A stretch of 64,000 nt of DNA from Sebastes aleutianus (GCA_916700875.1 CAKAKS010000038.1:13635944-13699943); one strand, 5' to 3'; positions 34,458 through 48,389 are shown, counted from the stretch's first letter. The notes: generated by a model from the letters alone, not told the origin. Program-made: numbers and translations.

Positions 34458-35296
34458 TGTGGGTGAATTTGTGTGTTGATATCAGATGACCTGTAACCCA
34501 AGCCGTCTGTCCTCCATGTGCTTTAGTCTCTCTCTCACACACACACACAGTCACAAACACAATGATCCACCTAACCAAAGTCTGTGTGCATGTGTGAGTC
34601 AGTAACCTGAATCATTCACTCGTGCATTATACTATTGTCCTTCTACGGTCAAAACAGTGGAGGTTCTCAGGTTTCTTTCCTTCACACTCACACAGAGCGT
34701 ACTACTGGATGAATTGTAAAGTCCTCACACTGTCTGATGTTTGTGATTACAACGCTGCAGGGAGACAGAACCAAACTGATCTTTCTTGTATCAATTATGT
34801 ATACAAAAATGACATTTTTAAAGTTACATGTTACAGTAATACACATTAAACCATATACTCTCTAATTGAGAATATGAGAATCTATAATTCATAAATCCTT
34901 CTAGTTTACCTAAGCAGTAATGGGGTGCTTTGCGGTTATGGAGCCAGTGCTGCAATAGTAGGCCAACAATACTGTAACTATGGTCATTTACAACAATTAC
35001 AAAATGTTTACAGCAGCAACAGACATTCAAAGACACAAACAGTGAGTTTCACAGTTCTACATCTCTAAGCAACTGATGTCCTTGAACAGCCAATACAGTA
35101 TATTCAATACAAAGTCTAAGTTTCTCTGCACTTAATGTGTGCAATGTTCTTCAACTTAGTGACATATATGTATCTGCCATAGAGGCAGCCTCTGTACAGT
35201 ACACTCTTAGGATGGTATGCAATATTATCATATGACATTTTGGTTCTGATTGAATCACATATAAGCTATGTAAAAAATATTATAAACAATGACATT

Positions 35297-36207
35297 CAGG
35301 GCTCAACCATAAGGATTGTCTGCTTGCTCGAGGCAGGTAAAATGCCGCATCGGGCTAGGTAATCTAGCAACTCCCTTGCCTTATCGGGCAAGTGGTAAAC
35401 AAATAAAATAAACACATCATTTTTTCCAGAGCTGATGATGGAAGTAGCTAAGGAGTGAGCAAAGGATGCCCCGATTAATCGCACGATATTTAGTAAAAAT
35501 ATGTTATATTTTGATGCGTTCAAGCTATTCAGTAAAAATGAGGGGGCGAAGGTTAATTATAATGTTATCATGATGAGTTCAAATATAATCCTGTAAAATC
35601 TAGTTTTTGGCGAGAAACTTGAATAATAAATAAATACAGTTGTTTTCACAGCAATACAAATGCAAAAAATTACATAATTAAAACAACTAATGCCAAGATT
35701 TTCTTTTCATCAAAGCAAATATTTAAATAAAAATACAATAATTTATTTCCTAATCATTTGAATTGTGCGTTTTATGCAAATAACCACTATAAATGACAAT
35801 AACAAAGTAAAAGGATAATATTTAGACATTTGACGGTTTACCCTGACCTCTGGATGGTTGAAATTATTTTTCGGGACCGTGGTGAAAAAAGTTAGTCTGG
35901 AGCCTTGTATACCAGCTGTTATAACGGAAAGAAAACAAACATAAACGATCATAGCTCAACGACGATTGGCAACCGGTATTGGCGCAAGCGAGCATTTCAA
36001 TTATCCTGGAAACCGGAATTTAGTTGGTGGCATTAGTGTTATGTGGGAGAAAATCCATATTTATTAGATGAAACATGACAATTAACTAATGAAATATAAA
36101 TGAAAAAATTTGTATAGGGGCAAGTAAAAAATGACTTAGGGCAAGTGAATTTATGACCCACTTGCCTGACTGGGCAACTGAATAAAAAACCATTAACGTT
36201 GAACCCT
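35297..36207. mobile_element. hAT-like element, about 0.9 kb, no transposase
   Basis: Inverted ends CAGGGCTCAACC and GTTGAACCCTG, with inverted GGGCAAGTGG/CCACTTGCC sub-terminal motifs. GACATT is present on both sides. No conserved ORF. Confidence 0.6.
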
Positions 36208-36800
36208 GACATTACACTTCTACAGTATTTAACAAATGCAGCGTTAATCTCTTTGTGTAGTTTTTGTTGATGCTACCAACTGTGCTGCATTCAGCTTTAG
36301 TTGTTAGCAGCAACAGCTTGATCTATAATTAGACGCAGGTCTGTCCAGTCCATAAACAAAAAAATCAACTTAAACTCCTCTTAAAACAAGAACCTCCATT
36401 CAACTTTGCATTTCAACTCAAGATGTAAAGAAGAATAATGCATTACATCACTTTAAAAAGGGCTTATATAGGGTTCTGTATTATATTATAGTGAGAGGGA
36501 GTACTACTGGGGGCCCTATGCTTGGGTTTCTTTTTTAGATTTTTGTTGAGGTGTCAGGAGGCCCAACAATCACAGGCTGAGCATGAGTGAAACATCACAA
36601 CATGCAAACCACTAAGGACATTAGGCTACAGAATATGTTGATACATGAATGTTTATTAAGAATACTAGATAATTATACAAAAATATTAACTTTGTTTTGT
36701 CATCAACTCACCAACAAGTCATTTTGTCTCCAAAAGCATTTAGATGACCTCTACAGTAATATAAAAACGGGTGTGCAGCTACATATGTCTGCTGCATTTG

Positions 36801-36803
<3 letters not shown>

Positions 36804-36845
<42 letters not shown>
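36804..36845. repeat. (TG)n microsatellite
   Basis: About 19 TG units. Confidence 0.9.
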
Positions 36846-36846
<1 letters not shown>

Positions 36847-37249
36847 CCTGATCGCCCAGTCATAATCATAATCACGATCAAAGGGATAAGTCCAACGTGA
36901 TGTGTTATCTCACTGCTAAATATAGTTCAACTGGAAAGCATAGTGTTGCTGCAGGCTCATACTTCTCTGTCTCTCTCTACTTCTTCTCTATTTCTTCCTC
37001 TGTAGCTTTTTGCCTATGTGCTTTTTCATTAGTGTGGGTGTGTGCTTGCATGTGTGTGTTTGCATATGTGCGTGCATGTGTGTGTGTGTGTGTGTGTATG
37101 TGTGTGTGCGCGTGAACAGTACAGCAACCCTTGCCAGACTGGGAACTCTGACAAGGCTGCCACTTTATTCCCTGTCACTCTCCGTTAGTGATTACACACA
37201 AACAACAACAAACACACACACACATACGGGAGTATGGTCAGATAGTGAG

Positions 37250-37700
37250 GGAGTAATGGAGGATGTGCCATTGACAGATGGAGACAGAGAGTTAGAGAAG
37301 CAGGGGGAGAAGGAGAGGGAGGGGGTGACGGAGGAAAAAAAGAGAAGCGAGAGAGAGAGAGAGAGAGAGAGTGGTTAAGAGTTACACAAACAAAGAGAGA
37401 CGGAGATGGAGAGAAACAAATGACTGTGTGAGAGAGTCTCTTTCGGAAAACAAACACTTCGGCAGCGTTGCATGACTTGCACTTTCTCACCCCTCAATAA
37501 CCCTGAGGGTGGGCGGGTAGGGTGGAGGGGTGGTGGTGGTGGAGGAGGGATAGACAGACAGTCAGTCAGTGAGAGCCTGAGAAATAAAAAAGAGCCAAAT
37601 GGAAAGAGAGGAATGAGAGAAGAGAAGACAAAGAAGAGAAGAGAAGAGAAGAGAAGAGAAGAAAAGAGAAGAGACGACACGAGACGAGAAGAGGAGCAGG
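37250..37700. repeat. Purine-rich tract with GA and GAGAA repeats
   Basis: Includes a GA run (37350-37372) and a pentamer GAAGA array (37632-37673). The + strand is strongly A/G-biased. Confidence 0.7.
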
Positions 37701-37919
37701 GAGGGGAGACACTTCAGGACGACGGGCGAATGTTAGAAACGAGCGACGACGATTGTAGGAAAAACTAGGGCAGACGCAGTACGCACTTATAAATGACATA
37801 CTGTGATACAACAAGACAAGCTTTCCGCACACACACACACACATGCTGACTCTCTCTCTTCTCTCTCTCTCGCTCCCACACACACTTCATTCAGAGCAAA
37901 CTGTGTGAAGTGTACTTAC

Positions 37920-38020
37920 CAGGGTAGCAGGAGTAGCCCACTTCTGCAGCATGCTTTCTCTCCCCCTCTCATTCCTCCTCTCCTCCCTCAACTCCTCTCT
38001 TCTCCTGCTCTGCCGTGTCC
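37920..38020 (-). other. Possible noncoding exon or promoter segment
   Basis: On the - strand, CTGCTACCCTG is followed by GTAAGTAC, a near-ideal donor at 37919. No clear acceptor lies just upstream, so if real this would be a first exon; the upstream end given is a guess. It lies among long GA/CT tracts (37.3-38.7 kb). Confidence 0.22.
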
Positions 38021-38030
38021 TTTGTAAAGC

Positions 38031-38034
<4 letters not shown>

Positions 38035-38066
<32 letters not shown>
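38035..38066. repeat. (TC)n microsatellite
   Basis: About 15 TC units just upstream, on the - strand, of the candidate exon ending at 37920. Confidence 0.9.
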
Positions 38067-38069
<3 letters not shown>

Positions 38070-38233
38070 CTCCCTCTCTCCCCCTCAAGCGGAAAATCCC
38101 GAGCAGATTCAGTGTACTTGTGCTACAAACTGCTCTCGGCCTTTCTCACCCCCCTCCACACACTCTCACACACACTCCTAAATCTTGACAGCGAGGAAGG
38201 AAGCTCCCTCACTACCACTGATACGCAGGTGAT

Positions 38234-38236
<3 letters not shown>

Positions 38237-38272
<36 letters not shown>

Positions 38273-38388
38273 AATTGGTAGCACACACTTTCTTGCACAC
38301 GCCCACAGGGAGGGAGTCCCGCATGCAGAGCTCCAACGTGTATTATGCAAGGGGCTGAATGCGAGCCAGAGCTCTCACACTGTCTGCC

Positions 38389-38420
<32 letters not shown>
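38237..38420. repeat. Two (CA)n microsatellites
   Basis: CA runs at 38237-38267 and 38391-38420, separated by about 120 nt of non-repetitive sequence. Confidence 0.85.
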
Positions 38421-38421
<1 letters not shown>

Positions 38422-38699
38422 GCCCCTCCCACGGTTCGCTCGGCCAACTTCATCAGGTATTCATTCAAAAAACACACACACGCCAGCTGGCTGCACGCCC
38501 AGAGACCGCTTACAAGCAGCGAAAGAGAACGAGAAAGAGGGAGAGGGTGGGAGGTTGTTACAGTGAGAAGGGCAGAGAGGGGGAGTGTGGGAGAGATAAA
38601 GAGGAAGGGAGGGAGTAAGCAGTAGAGATTATAGAGAGAGTACATGAAAGACACACATGGACAACTCGTGTACACACACACAGATATGCGTGTATCTGG

Positions 38700-40766
38700 G
38701 AGATGAAACTATTTTTTCCCTCCATTTATTGATGAATCATGAACTATAAAAAAATGTTAAACAATGGGGAAAAATGTTCATCACAATTTCCAAAATAGTT
38801 TATTTTTATCCAACGAGTTAATACCAAAATATTCTATTTATAATGATATAAAACAGAAGGAAAAAGCAGCACATTTGAGAAGCTGGAACCAGAGAATATT
38901 TGGTACAATATTAATGAATATTCTGTTAATCAACAATTTAATTAATTGACAAATCATTTCAGGATTGTGTGTATCATCAATACAGATAAATGCAGGTAAA
39001 TACACTAAATACATCCACTTTCACATATTATTCTCCCCTTTTGCAGATACTGTAGGCGTTGTGCTGCACTTGCTGCTTTCGACCACTAGATGTCATGACT
39101 GATTGCCTGCCTGACGGCGTGCAGCAGTCTATTTCTGTTAGTTAGCTGACCTAGTTAAAAGACCATTTGGAAGTAAATATAGATGAAATGTGCTCCTCAA
39201 TGCTAAGAGATGCAGCAGGGAAGAAGTGAGTACTCACTCATAAGATGTGAACACACACACTGACTCACATGCAGAGTAGTAAGGATTCCCACTGGACTCA
39301 ATGGGTCTAAACATGCACTAAAAACACACATCCTGTTTGTGTTGGTTGTTCTTCCTGTCAGCTTGATAGTGACAACACTGGATATTCGTGGAGTGTTTAA
39401 CTACTGCAGGGCAGGAGACATTTCAAAGTTTCCTTTTAATGTGGTAAAGAGGACTAAAAGAACTAACAAATTGTACCCAGAGAGGCTCGGCCGGATAAGA
39501 GGATTGAAAAGTGGTAATCTGAGAGTTCTTTGTGCCCTTTTTTGTTTTAGTTTGGAAGGCATTTTTGGTGATAATCACTCAGAGTGATGGTGTTTGTTTC
39601 TCTTCTTGGACTCTGGAGGAAGTTGACTTTCCGTAGATGCTGTTCCATCTTTTGTTAGTTGTTGTTGTTGCCCTTATTGAAAATACAGTTTCTCATTTGC
39701 TACAGTGGTGTGCCCACAAATCACAAAATATCCTTCCTGTTTTGACATTAAACCATGTAGTTCTTTAAAACATTTTTTTTTACGAAATATGTTGCACCTT
39801 TGGAAGTTATGACATTATCAAAGTGTCTATGTTTTAACCAGTTTGTCTTGCAAACAAACCACTACAGCATTGTCTTTAATATCACTATTGAGTTATAAAA
39901 GAAAATGATCTAAGTTACAGCCTAAAGTAAGACAGCAGGACGTAGAGAGACAGAATGACAAAATATAGATAGAGAGAGACTCAATAAAACACAGACAGAA
40001 AGCCAAATCATAAGAGACTGAGAGAAAACCAGACGAGACTATTTGTTTCACAGTCGTTTCCGTTGCCTTGGCAGCTAATTGGAGCCTCTCGGCATTTAAT
40101 CATAATTCATTTGTGTGGGTTTGTTTACAATCTGCCGTCAAGTGAAAGCATTGAGAGAGAGAGAGAGAGAGCGAGGGTGGAGAACGGGCACAAAGAGACG
40201 AGGAAAGAGAGAATCAATTATGAGAGAATTCTTTGAATGGTGATTTTAGTTGTGTCTCTGTAATGTCTTTGCTCAGCTGGTCTGTCTCTACGTCTATAAC
40301 TTTCTCAGTCCAGCCGAGGTGGCCACACGTCAAGGCCCTTCCATTATGCTCTAGACCCACATAAATATCCAGTTTCTTCCCCATTTCCACCAAGGATCCA
40401 GCTTTATGTTGGATTTTAATAACTGCAGACCATCACTAAATGTCTAGAATATCACCACTAGATCATAACTTGGTAATATCGAGTGTCACTCCTTCTGCAA
40501 AATCCATGTTTTATTTTCCCTGAGCATAAAAATCTCTTTATAAACCTGTCACTTCCTCATAATTCACATCTCTACTTCATGACTAATGGATTTTATATGC
40601 ATTACGTGAAGTCACTGAGGTCTCTTTTATACAGCTGGAGCTTGAAAACATCATGGGGAACTTGTTAAGTGTTACTGAATGCAGATATCGCAACTCTACT
40701 CGGTTTTTCACAATGGGATACTGAAATTATCTACTTGTAGTAAACAAGCCACTATGCTGAGCTGTA
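38700..40766. other. Noncoding DNA, possible conserved element
   Basis: No exon recognised. Contains a hAT-like fragment (about 38876-38965). The stretch 40050-40160 is repeat-free with homeodomain-type cores (GCTAATTGG, TTTAATCATAATTCA). Confidence 0.3.
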
Positions 40767-41832
40767 AGCAGCACTGCTTGAAGTGGGCCGGTACTCACCG
40801 GTACTTCTACATTTTACTCCTTGGTGTATCGTGACTGTTTCTTGCCACCTGCACTTCTCTCAAGCTGCCGGTGTTATGTTGAAGTCTGTTCCTCCGTCAA
40901 ATAGTGTTTCCCTCCTGTTAAAATGATCGCGCTTACCTCGGTAGTTAGGGTTAGGGAAAAGGGTTGGTTCAGGTTTAGGTAGGGGGAAACACATCTCGAC
41001 GGGAAACAGTACTCGACACAACACCAGTACTCTTTTCTGCCCTCTCCATATCAGGTTCTCTGGGAGATTCATAACGGCGCAGCGCCAGAGTATTTGCGCC
41101 GCACCTCATAAACAGTATGAACATAAAAACTGTGGGGAGCATCTCGACGAGCCGACGCACGCCACGGGGAGAGAGGGTGAGAACGAGGTTCGTCATGACT
41201 TTTTTTATTTGTGAACAAAAGTAATTAATGAAACATTATTTAAAAGTTTTCTGGATCTGCTCTTTCAGGGCAAACATTTCCAGAAGAATGAAATGTTCAA
41301 ATGAAGGCTGTGATATGTGTAAATAATAAAATAATAATTTAACTACTAGTAATAATGGTCCAAAATTATGTAAAATTGCATAGTCAAAAACCTTAAAATT
41401 TCTCCTAGTACCTTTTATTTATTGTAGAAATTCAACATGTGTCTCTTTATCATGCTGTATGATAATGTAGGAGCATCCTGACTGGGACACTGCTCCTAAA
41501 ACCTGAATGATACCTGACTATGCTATAGGCTACAAATAACACAGGAAAGCACTTTAACTATTAACACGATGTGTAAATATACAAACACACCACCATAACC
41601 CTATAATGTTCCAGTTGGAATATTATTGGAGTATTATAGGCCTACTATAGAAGATGCAATGCCCAAGTATAATAATATAGCAATAAAACCACAGCTGATT
41701 ATGACCGGCACAGTATAACATGCTTAAAGAAAAAATTAATAAATAGGAATAAGAGACACAAGAGATTGCTGATAACGGCCGATACACATGCCAACATGTG
41801 AATAAGAGGAGTACTGGCACTTCAAGCACTGG
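40767..41832. mobile_element. hAT-like element, about 1.07 kb
   Basis: Left end CACTGCTTGAAGTGGGCCGG and right end GGCACTTCAAGCACTG are inverted. The interior has a G/C-rich block (40850-41200) and no conserved ORF. Confidence 0.5.
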
Positions 41833-43664
41833 TAACCAGGAGAAATAAATTAACAAACCTTGTAATTTTCTTTTTTTTTATGTCTTTGAAGTTTTACTTT
41901 AGAATTTGTCAGGATTTAAAGTTTAAATAAGATATAAGAAATGGATTCTTCATAACATATAAACTCCGTCAATAATATAATCCTCATAATAGGAATCAAT
42001 GTAATGTTTAGTGCAGCAAAATCTTCCTCAACAAATACTGCTCTACTCTCTCCTTCTGTGTCACAGCCTCAGTCACTAAGGAAACTGATGAAAAGCTTCT
42101 ATATATACTGACACATATATACGTATCACTGACTGCTCTCTCTCTCTCTCATACACACAAATACTGACTCTCCCGCTCTCTCAGTCGCCCACGCAAACTT
42201 CACACACACACTACCCATCTATCCCCCCCCCACCTCTCTGTCGGTGAAAGTCTCAGCTCTCTTGTTTACCCGTGTCTTTCCATCTGTCTCTCTGTGTGTG
42301 TGTGTGTGTGTGTGTTCGAGACAGCAGGTGCAGAGCCATCTAATGGTCACATACCAAACGCGCACGATAGTGGCGAGGCTGACGTTCACGAAGGCACGCC
42401 CTTATTACAACACCGTAATCATGTTGTGTTCTCTTCATAATCTATCATTCATAACCTTTTTTGTAATCGTTACGTAATCGTGTTAACGGCGCCCTCTGAA
42501 TGGCGCGCACAAATATCTTTCACCGTCTCTCTCACAAACCCCTCTGCCAGGCTGTGTTAACTTGCTGGCAGTGTAGTGTGCTACTTCAGCCCAAGCCACA
42601 TCCCATTCACAAACCTACTAATCCACACACACTATTAGATCCCTGCTAGTCACACACACACACACGCACACACACACAGAAGTATGCGTGTATGTGTGTG
42701 GAGGATTAGGGAGGGACTGGAATGGATGGGCAAATCACTGCTAAGCTCCTCTATTGCTGTATAATCCTGCTGAGTACACACACACACGCAGACGCACAAA
42801 TGCGTAAATATGCATTCAGACGTGCACGTGCGCTCACACACAAACATGGGGCTGACGCTCTCTCACTCTTTCACAAAGCATGTATTCGCAAAGCGCCCAC
42901 GCACATAAACAATGGCAGTCATCGCAGACATTCACACACACACAAACGCGCAGGCAAAAGTCCAACACGCTCATTCAAGGGCAAAACGCAGACACATGAA
43001 CACCCAAATATTATTTCAAAGACAATATATAATCCTGTTCAGACAGAGAACGTGTGTTACTGCACAAAAGGGAGTAAGAGAGAGAAATGTAGGAGGGGAG
43101 GCAGCTTCAGTGAGAAAAAGAGAAAAAGTAAAAGAGGAGCGAGAGAAAAGGGACAGATCAATGTAATTCAACCTCCATTCATCGCTACACCATCCATTCA
43201 TTCACTCTTCCCACACAGCTATCGCTCCTGTCTGCTCCTTCAATACAGGACGCTCACATGTATCAAAAGAGAATGTCACTCACTTTAAAAATTGGAATAA
43301 GGAGAATTTGCGAGCCTATTTTTAGTACGAGCTACGACAGCTCAATTAGCAATTAAGAACACCACAGAAGTATTTCTCCACAAGACTTTACAGGGCCGAG
43401 ACTACGATGTGAGATATGATAAGAGTTTGCAGAATGTGGCTCCTCAACTAGCAGACGACTATCGACTTAATCTGGCTTTTCCTGTGAGGAACTTTTAACT
43501 GGCTTTGAAGCAGTCTCAATATAATACTGATGCCTCTATATGACCTACATAAGTAAACGAAACCATCAGCGAGAAGATTGGCTATTTCTATATAGTTATT
43601 CTTAATGTTCGTCATCGGTGCCACCGGGTCGGATTCCACACTAAATCAGACAGAATCAAGCAGG
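41833..43664. other. Noncoding DNA with microsatellites
   Basis: CT/CA/TG runs around 42130-42320 and 42650-42840. No exon or defined transposon recognised. Confidence 0.4.
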
Positions 43665-44336
43665 TTAAACCTGCAGTAGGTGTTCTGTGAGAAAACTAGA
43701 CTTCTGCACCTTTCTGAAAACATTTGAGGTGAGAAATAGGCATTACAGTAACAGAATATTGATTCATATTTGATCAGCGCTGACTGACTGCAGTGATTGG
43801 TTGTTTTCCTCCAGTCTATGAAATGTTACAGATGCCATTAGGATCACCGGAGGACACGTTTTTTTTTTAATCAGATTACCTGTCTCATGCTCTACTGTCA
43901 CGATATAGTGACCGTTTTATAAAAATATATTTTTTTTAAAATCATATTTACTCCAACCTGCCTACTTTAACTGGCAGTGACCAGCCCATGGACGGACCCA
44001 GATCCGGCTTCGCTGCCACCGTTGACCCGCGCCCGGCAGCAGCGGCTCCTCCACAAGCCAGGAGCAGAGCTTCGCCTCGCTGTTCCACCGGTCCCCACTG
44101 GGAGCCAACACCGACACCACGCTGCTGGAGGCCACGGCTGTATTGTTGGGCCCGCTGGAGGGAAAGGAGGCACGGGAGAACCAGAACCAGGACTGAGTGG
44201 GGCAGACTGTCGGACCCTGCTGCAGTAAAATGAGAGGTTTTCTAAAGCAAGTCTGGTGTTCGGAGACACTAACGCTTTTGTTCACAGGGACCACTGAAAT
44301 CAACAACAAAATTAAAGTTCCTCATGATAGCTTTAA
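43665..44336. mobile_element. TTAA-flanked repeat with GC-rich core
   Basis: Starts TTAAACCTGCAGTAGGTG and ends GATAGCTTTAA. The core (43980-44225) is GC- and CpG-rich against AT-rich surroundings. ORFs of about 100 codons there, on both strands, reflect base composition. Confidence 0.45.
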
Positions 44337-46147
44337 GTATGGGTAGATAGAAAAGTCTTCCTTTTTGGATAATAAAGTTAAATCTGAACTTGAAATCTAA
44401 AATATTGTGTTGAATTTTCATGTGAATATAGGTCTGCAACTAACGGTTGTATTCATTATTGATTCATGTGAAGGTTAATCACTCACTATTCACATTTAAA
44501 AAAGTCAATTTGTAATCACAAACTAAAGCGAATCCTCTTTAACGTTTATCACACCTCGTCTTTGTGCACCCGTGATCTTTTCATGTGGGTGGGTGAGAAA
44601 TACAAGCAGGCAATCAGATGACGCGAGTGTGATAATTTCTGAGCTGAAGTCAGGTTGAGGACAGGCTGACAGGTGTGGGATGTGTGACTTTGAGGGGCTG
44701 CAGGGAGCGCGGTGCTAAACGGCGCCTGTGGAGGATAAACACACATCTGTAGACTTTATTTGCCTGTCAGCACACACACTTTATTCTCTTGCATGTCAGA
44801 AAGGAAGAAAAAGAAGGTGATGGTGCCTGCATGGGTCCACATCTATGGAGAACCATACTGTTGTGTGCGCTGAAGGTGAACTGCCCCGCTGTAACGGGCA
44901 TGGGCAGGCAGACTGGCACTAATTGGCATGAATGGGCACGGCGGCGGGCATTATGTGGATGAAAGAGAGGTGGGCGACTGCTCAGCATGTGTCCTTGTCT
45001 GTGAATAATGTGTTCCACCTTTTCAAAGGCGCAAGGACAGAAAAATGTCAGACAGGCAGCAGCACTAGTTGAGCACGCAGACTCGCACAAATCATCAAAG
45101 GCCTCCGCCGCTCGACACAAACACACATCCAACACCCCTGAGACTCAACAGGACACACATGCAGTACACACCGGAGCCTTACCCAACTCAGTCATTATCC
45201 AGCCAAACACAATCACAACACACTCCACAGGTGTCTGCATGCTGCCCAGCAGTGTGCCTCCTCCCGGGGCCCAAGGCTGCACAGAGAACACAACAATAGA
45301 CTCTGATCAAATACATACACAAACCTATATGCCTGTCCACTCGCTCCATACAATCAAATGCACAGTAATCATGTTGAATAGCCGCGTTGATTGCTGTCAG
45401 ACTCCCAGAAAGGAAAATGGCTCCAGCCAATTGGGCAATTTCTACAGAGTAAAGCGCGTGTGTGTGTGTGTGTGTTGTGAGCAAAGGGATGTTTTATGTT
45501 GCAACGATGACAGAAAATTAAGACGTCAAGGCCTTGTCATTAATTTATGCTTTCTGAATAACTAAAATATTGGATGGTAACCATTCACTACGCCATGGAG
45601 GGCAAATCCTTCATAATAAACATAAAAAATAAAATGATTCAATTAAGACCCCACAGGTTATTTCATCAATTTGTAGTTTGAAATGAATGCACACCGAGCA
45701 CATCAAGACAAACAGGAAAAAGCTTTTACATCTGCACACACACACACACTGGGTTATTTATCTGTTGAACTCTTCTTAGATAAATTCTGTTATTTTATGA
45801 TTCATTGACTCTCACGATACTGTACTTTGTGGGGATTATTATATTAAAAAAAACTCAATATTTTCAGTATGATGCCATTTAGGGCTATACTGAATAAGGT
45901 TAATGCTTGAGAATAATAAAACTCTGTTAATAATATATTGGTCGATATAATATTTTTCATGAACAAATAATGCTAACAAGCATTTTGTGATAAAGATTTG
46001 TGTGACTAAATATACTTAACAGCTGAAAACGGTATTATTTAAAAAAATTATTCATCATTTAAACGTTATAGTAAATATAAGATAAAAGTCAAATTTAAAC
46101 AGAAAATGTCATCGAAATTTAAATAATCTTGAATAATAACTATATAG
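44337..46147. other. Noncoding DNA, nothing clear
   Basis: A short hAT-like fragment (44430-44470), a GT run (45458-45476) and AT-rich DNA. No exon with splice signals noticed. Confidence 0.4.
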
Positions 46148-46605
46148 TAGAGATGCACCGATCCCGATACCGATAGCGATACCTTGGCTTTGAGTATCAG
46201 CCGATACCGAGTACCAATCCAATACCAGTTTTTAATTAATAAACTGTATGACTCACTGTGTGGAAGTGACAGGGATCAGGCTTGACTTAAACATTGATTT
46301 CCTAAATTTGTAAAACAAAATGTAATAAATAAATAAATAGATAAAATGTTACTGAATTGAATTAAAAATAATAAATTGTACACCTGTAACTTGGTAAGAA
46401 ATCTTCAAAATTAACAGGAATGACAATTCAAGTGTAAACATTTTTAATGTAGTAACAAATTGGTTAAAACTTAAAAATTCCAGTATATAATGTATATTGT
46501 ATACAAACATAGAATTGAAATGAATAGATCTGCCCCAATGTAACCCAATCCAGCTATTTGAGTCAGTATCGGCCCGATATCCGATCCGGTATCGGTGCAG
46601 CCCTA
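46148..46605. mobile_element. hAT-like element with perfect 8-bp TSD
   Basis: Ends TAGAGATGCACCGAT and ATCGGTGCAGCCCTA, flanked by CTATATAG at 46140-46147 and 46606-46613. 458 bp, no transposase. Confidence 0.85.
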
Positions 46606-46996
46606 CTATATAGGAATACAAAGATTTATTCAACTTGAATAGAGAAAAGTAAAATATACATAAACATGTTGCCAAGTAAAGATTGGACTCTAATACCCAT
46701 ATTTCCCATTGTTTGTATTTTAATAATACTTAATTAAATTCTGTAACTAAGTAGCTGCACTGTAGTTTATATTTGTGCTTTGCTATCCACTTTCAAGCAC
46801 CTCCCCCTGACTTAACAAACCAGTTTGCATTTGGAGGCTTCTGTTAAAATATTCAAGTATGCATTCACACTGCACATTTGAGTGAGAGTTTGCAGAGAGA
46901 GACAAGAAGAGAGCCGACAGACTGACTGCACTCACTTTTCCCACTGATCTTTGACTTTCTTTCAACATCATTATTTTAAGTAGTTTTTTTTATGCA

Positions 46997-46998
46997 CA

Positions 46999-47037
<39 letters not shown>

Positions 47038-47203
47038 TGTGCACACAAACAAAGATGAAAGGAAATTCCATCTTGGTGACGTTGACTGGGTGGACCTTTT
47101 CAAACTGTGTGCAAAAAAAAAAACATATTTGTGGGCTAAATTCTTCTGCATGCATGCAGCTGTCTCATGGACTGAAAATAACATGTTTCAGAAGCCGTGA
47201 CAG

Positions 47204-47245
<42 letters not shown>
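46997..47245. repeat. Two long (CA)n microsatellites
   Basis: CA runs at about 46997-47037 and 47203-47245. Confidence 0.9.
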
Positions 47246-47247
<2 letters not shown>

Positions 47248-47666
47248 TTGTCTTGAGGCTGGTTGTCCTTATAAAACACAAAACCATTTGACCCTGACCC
47301 AATTCCAACGCCAATCCCAATTTTCTTTCCTTGAAGACCACCGTCATTGTGCGTGTTTGAGCGAAAATTTGATTAAAAAAAAAGGTGTGAGGAACAAAAG
47401 AGGGAGCGACGGGTGGAAAGAGAAGAGGAGAGAAGGACGAGGAGGAGAGGAGAGGGAGAGCAGGTTAAAATAACAAGAAAATGACGACGGAGCAGTGAGA
47501 GACAGTGATGTCACCTTGTAGCGGCACTGCAGTGAGAGGGACAAAGAAAGAGAGAGAGCGAGAGGGACATGGAGAAAGAGACTTAAGAGATCTATTAGCT
47601 GATAGAAGTCATACGGACAACCTCCAACTCCTTAGGCAATTGATTCAAGGATATTATGCGGAACGC

Positions 47667-47668
<2 letters not shown>

Positions 47669-47697
<29 letters not shown>

Positions 47698-47698
47698 C
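47669..47698. repeat. (TG)n microsatellite
   Basis: About 14 TG units. Confidence 0.9.
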
Positions 47699-48389
47699 TG
47701 AGAGAGTGACAGTGAAACTCTGGCTCTGGGCCTCGGGGCATAATGTAGTACTACTAGAAATCTCTCTTTAGAGACTGCACTTAGTCTTTCTCCTCTCGGT
47801 GTGTGTATGTGTGTGTGAGTAAGAAAAAGAAAACAGCAAAAACTCAGCAGTTTGTAACTAAAGGAGCATGTAAATGTGAGCTTTAGTCACTTTGGTGTGG
47901 GTGTGTGCTTCTATTACTCATGTTGTGGGTCCTGTCCACTCAAGGTAAACCATAAAATTTTAGGGTAAGAGTCTTTGGTTTTTGGTTAATATAAGGGTTC
48001 GGTTTAGCATGTAGCGTTTATGGTCAAGTCTCCGGAGGATCATTTAAGTCGATGCAATGTCCTCCTAAGTGACAAAAACAAGTTTGTGTATGTGTCTCTG
48101 TGTGTGAGTGTTTCAAGAGGACAGCATAAAGGAATGCCTCGGTTCAAGACTTGCCAAGAGCACTTTTCCCATACGCCAGGGAGCCAAGACTTCCCCGACC
48201 AGCCAAGAATAGCACCAACTCTTCTCTCTCTTACTTTCTCTCTCACCCACACACACTCGAGGACTCACACTTTTCTCTCTTTGGATTCGACAAGAAAGAG
48301 GGTGATAGCGTGAAGGAGGGAAGCACAGCCTCACACACTTCAATCAGCCCGGTGAAAGAAGAAGAAAAGACTGAATTATTATACTTCCA

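Noticed and set aside
37375..38681. Several overlapping ORFs of 90-170 codons
   Set aside because: Microsatellite and GA/CT translations (HTHTHT, SLSLSL, REEKRREE).
42722..43288. 188-codon + strand ORF
   Set aside because: Rich in HTHT from CA repeats; no conserved motif or splice structure.
43962..44309. Overlapping ORFs on both strands in a GC-rich block
   Set aside because: Stop codons are rare there because of base composition; the block is inside a mobile element.
45008..45565. 185-codon + strand ORF
   Set aside because: No family resemblance, ends in a GT run; nothing supports coding.
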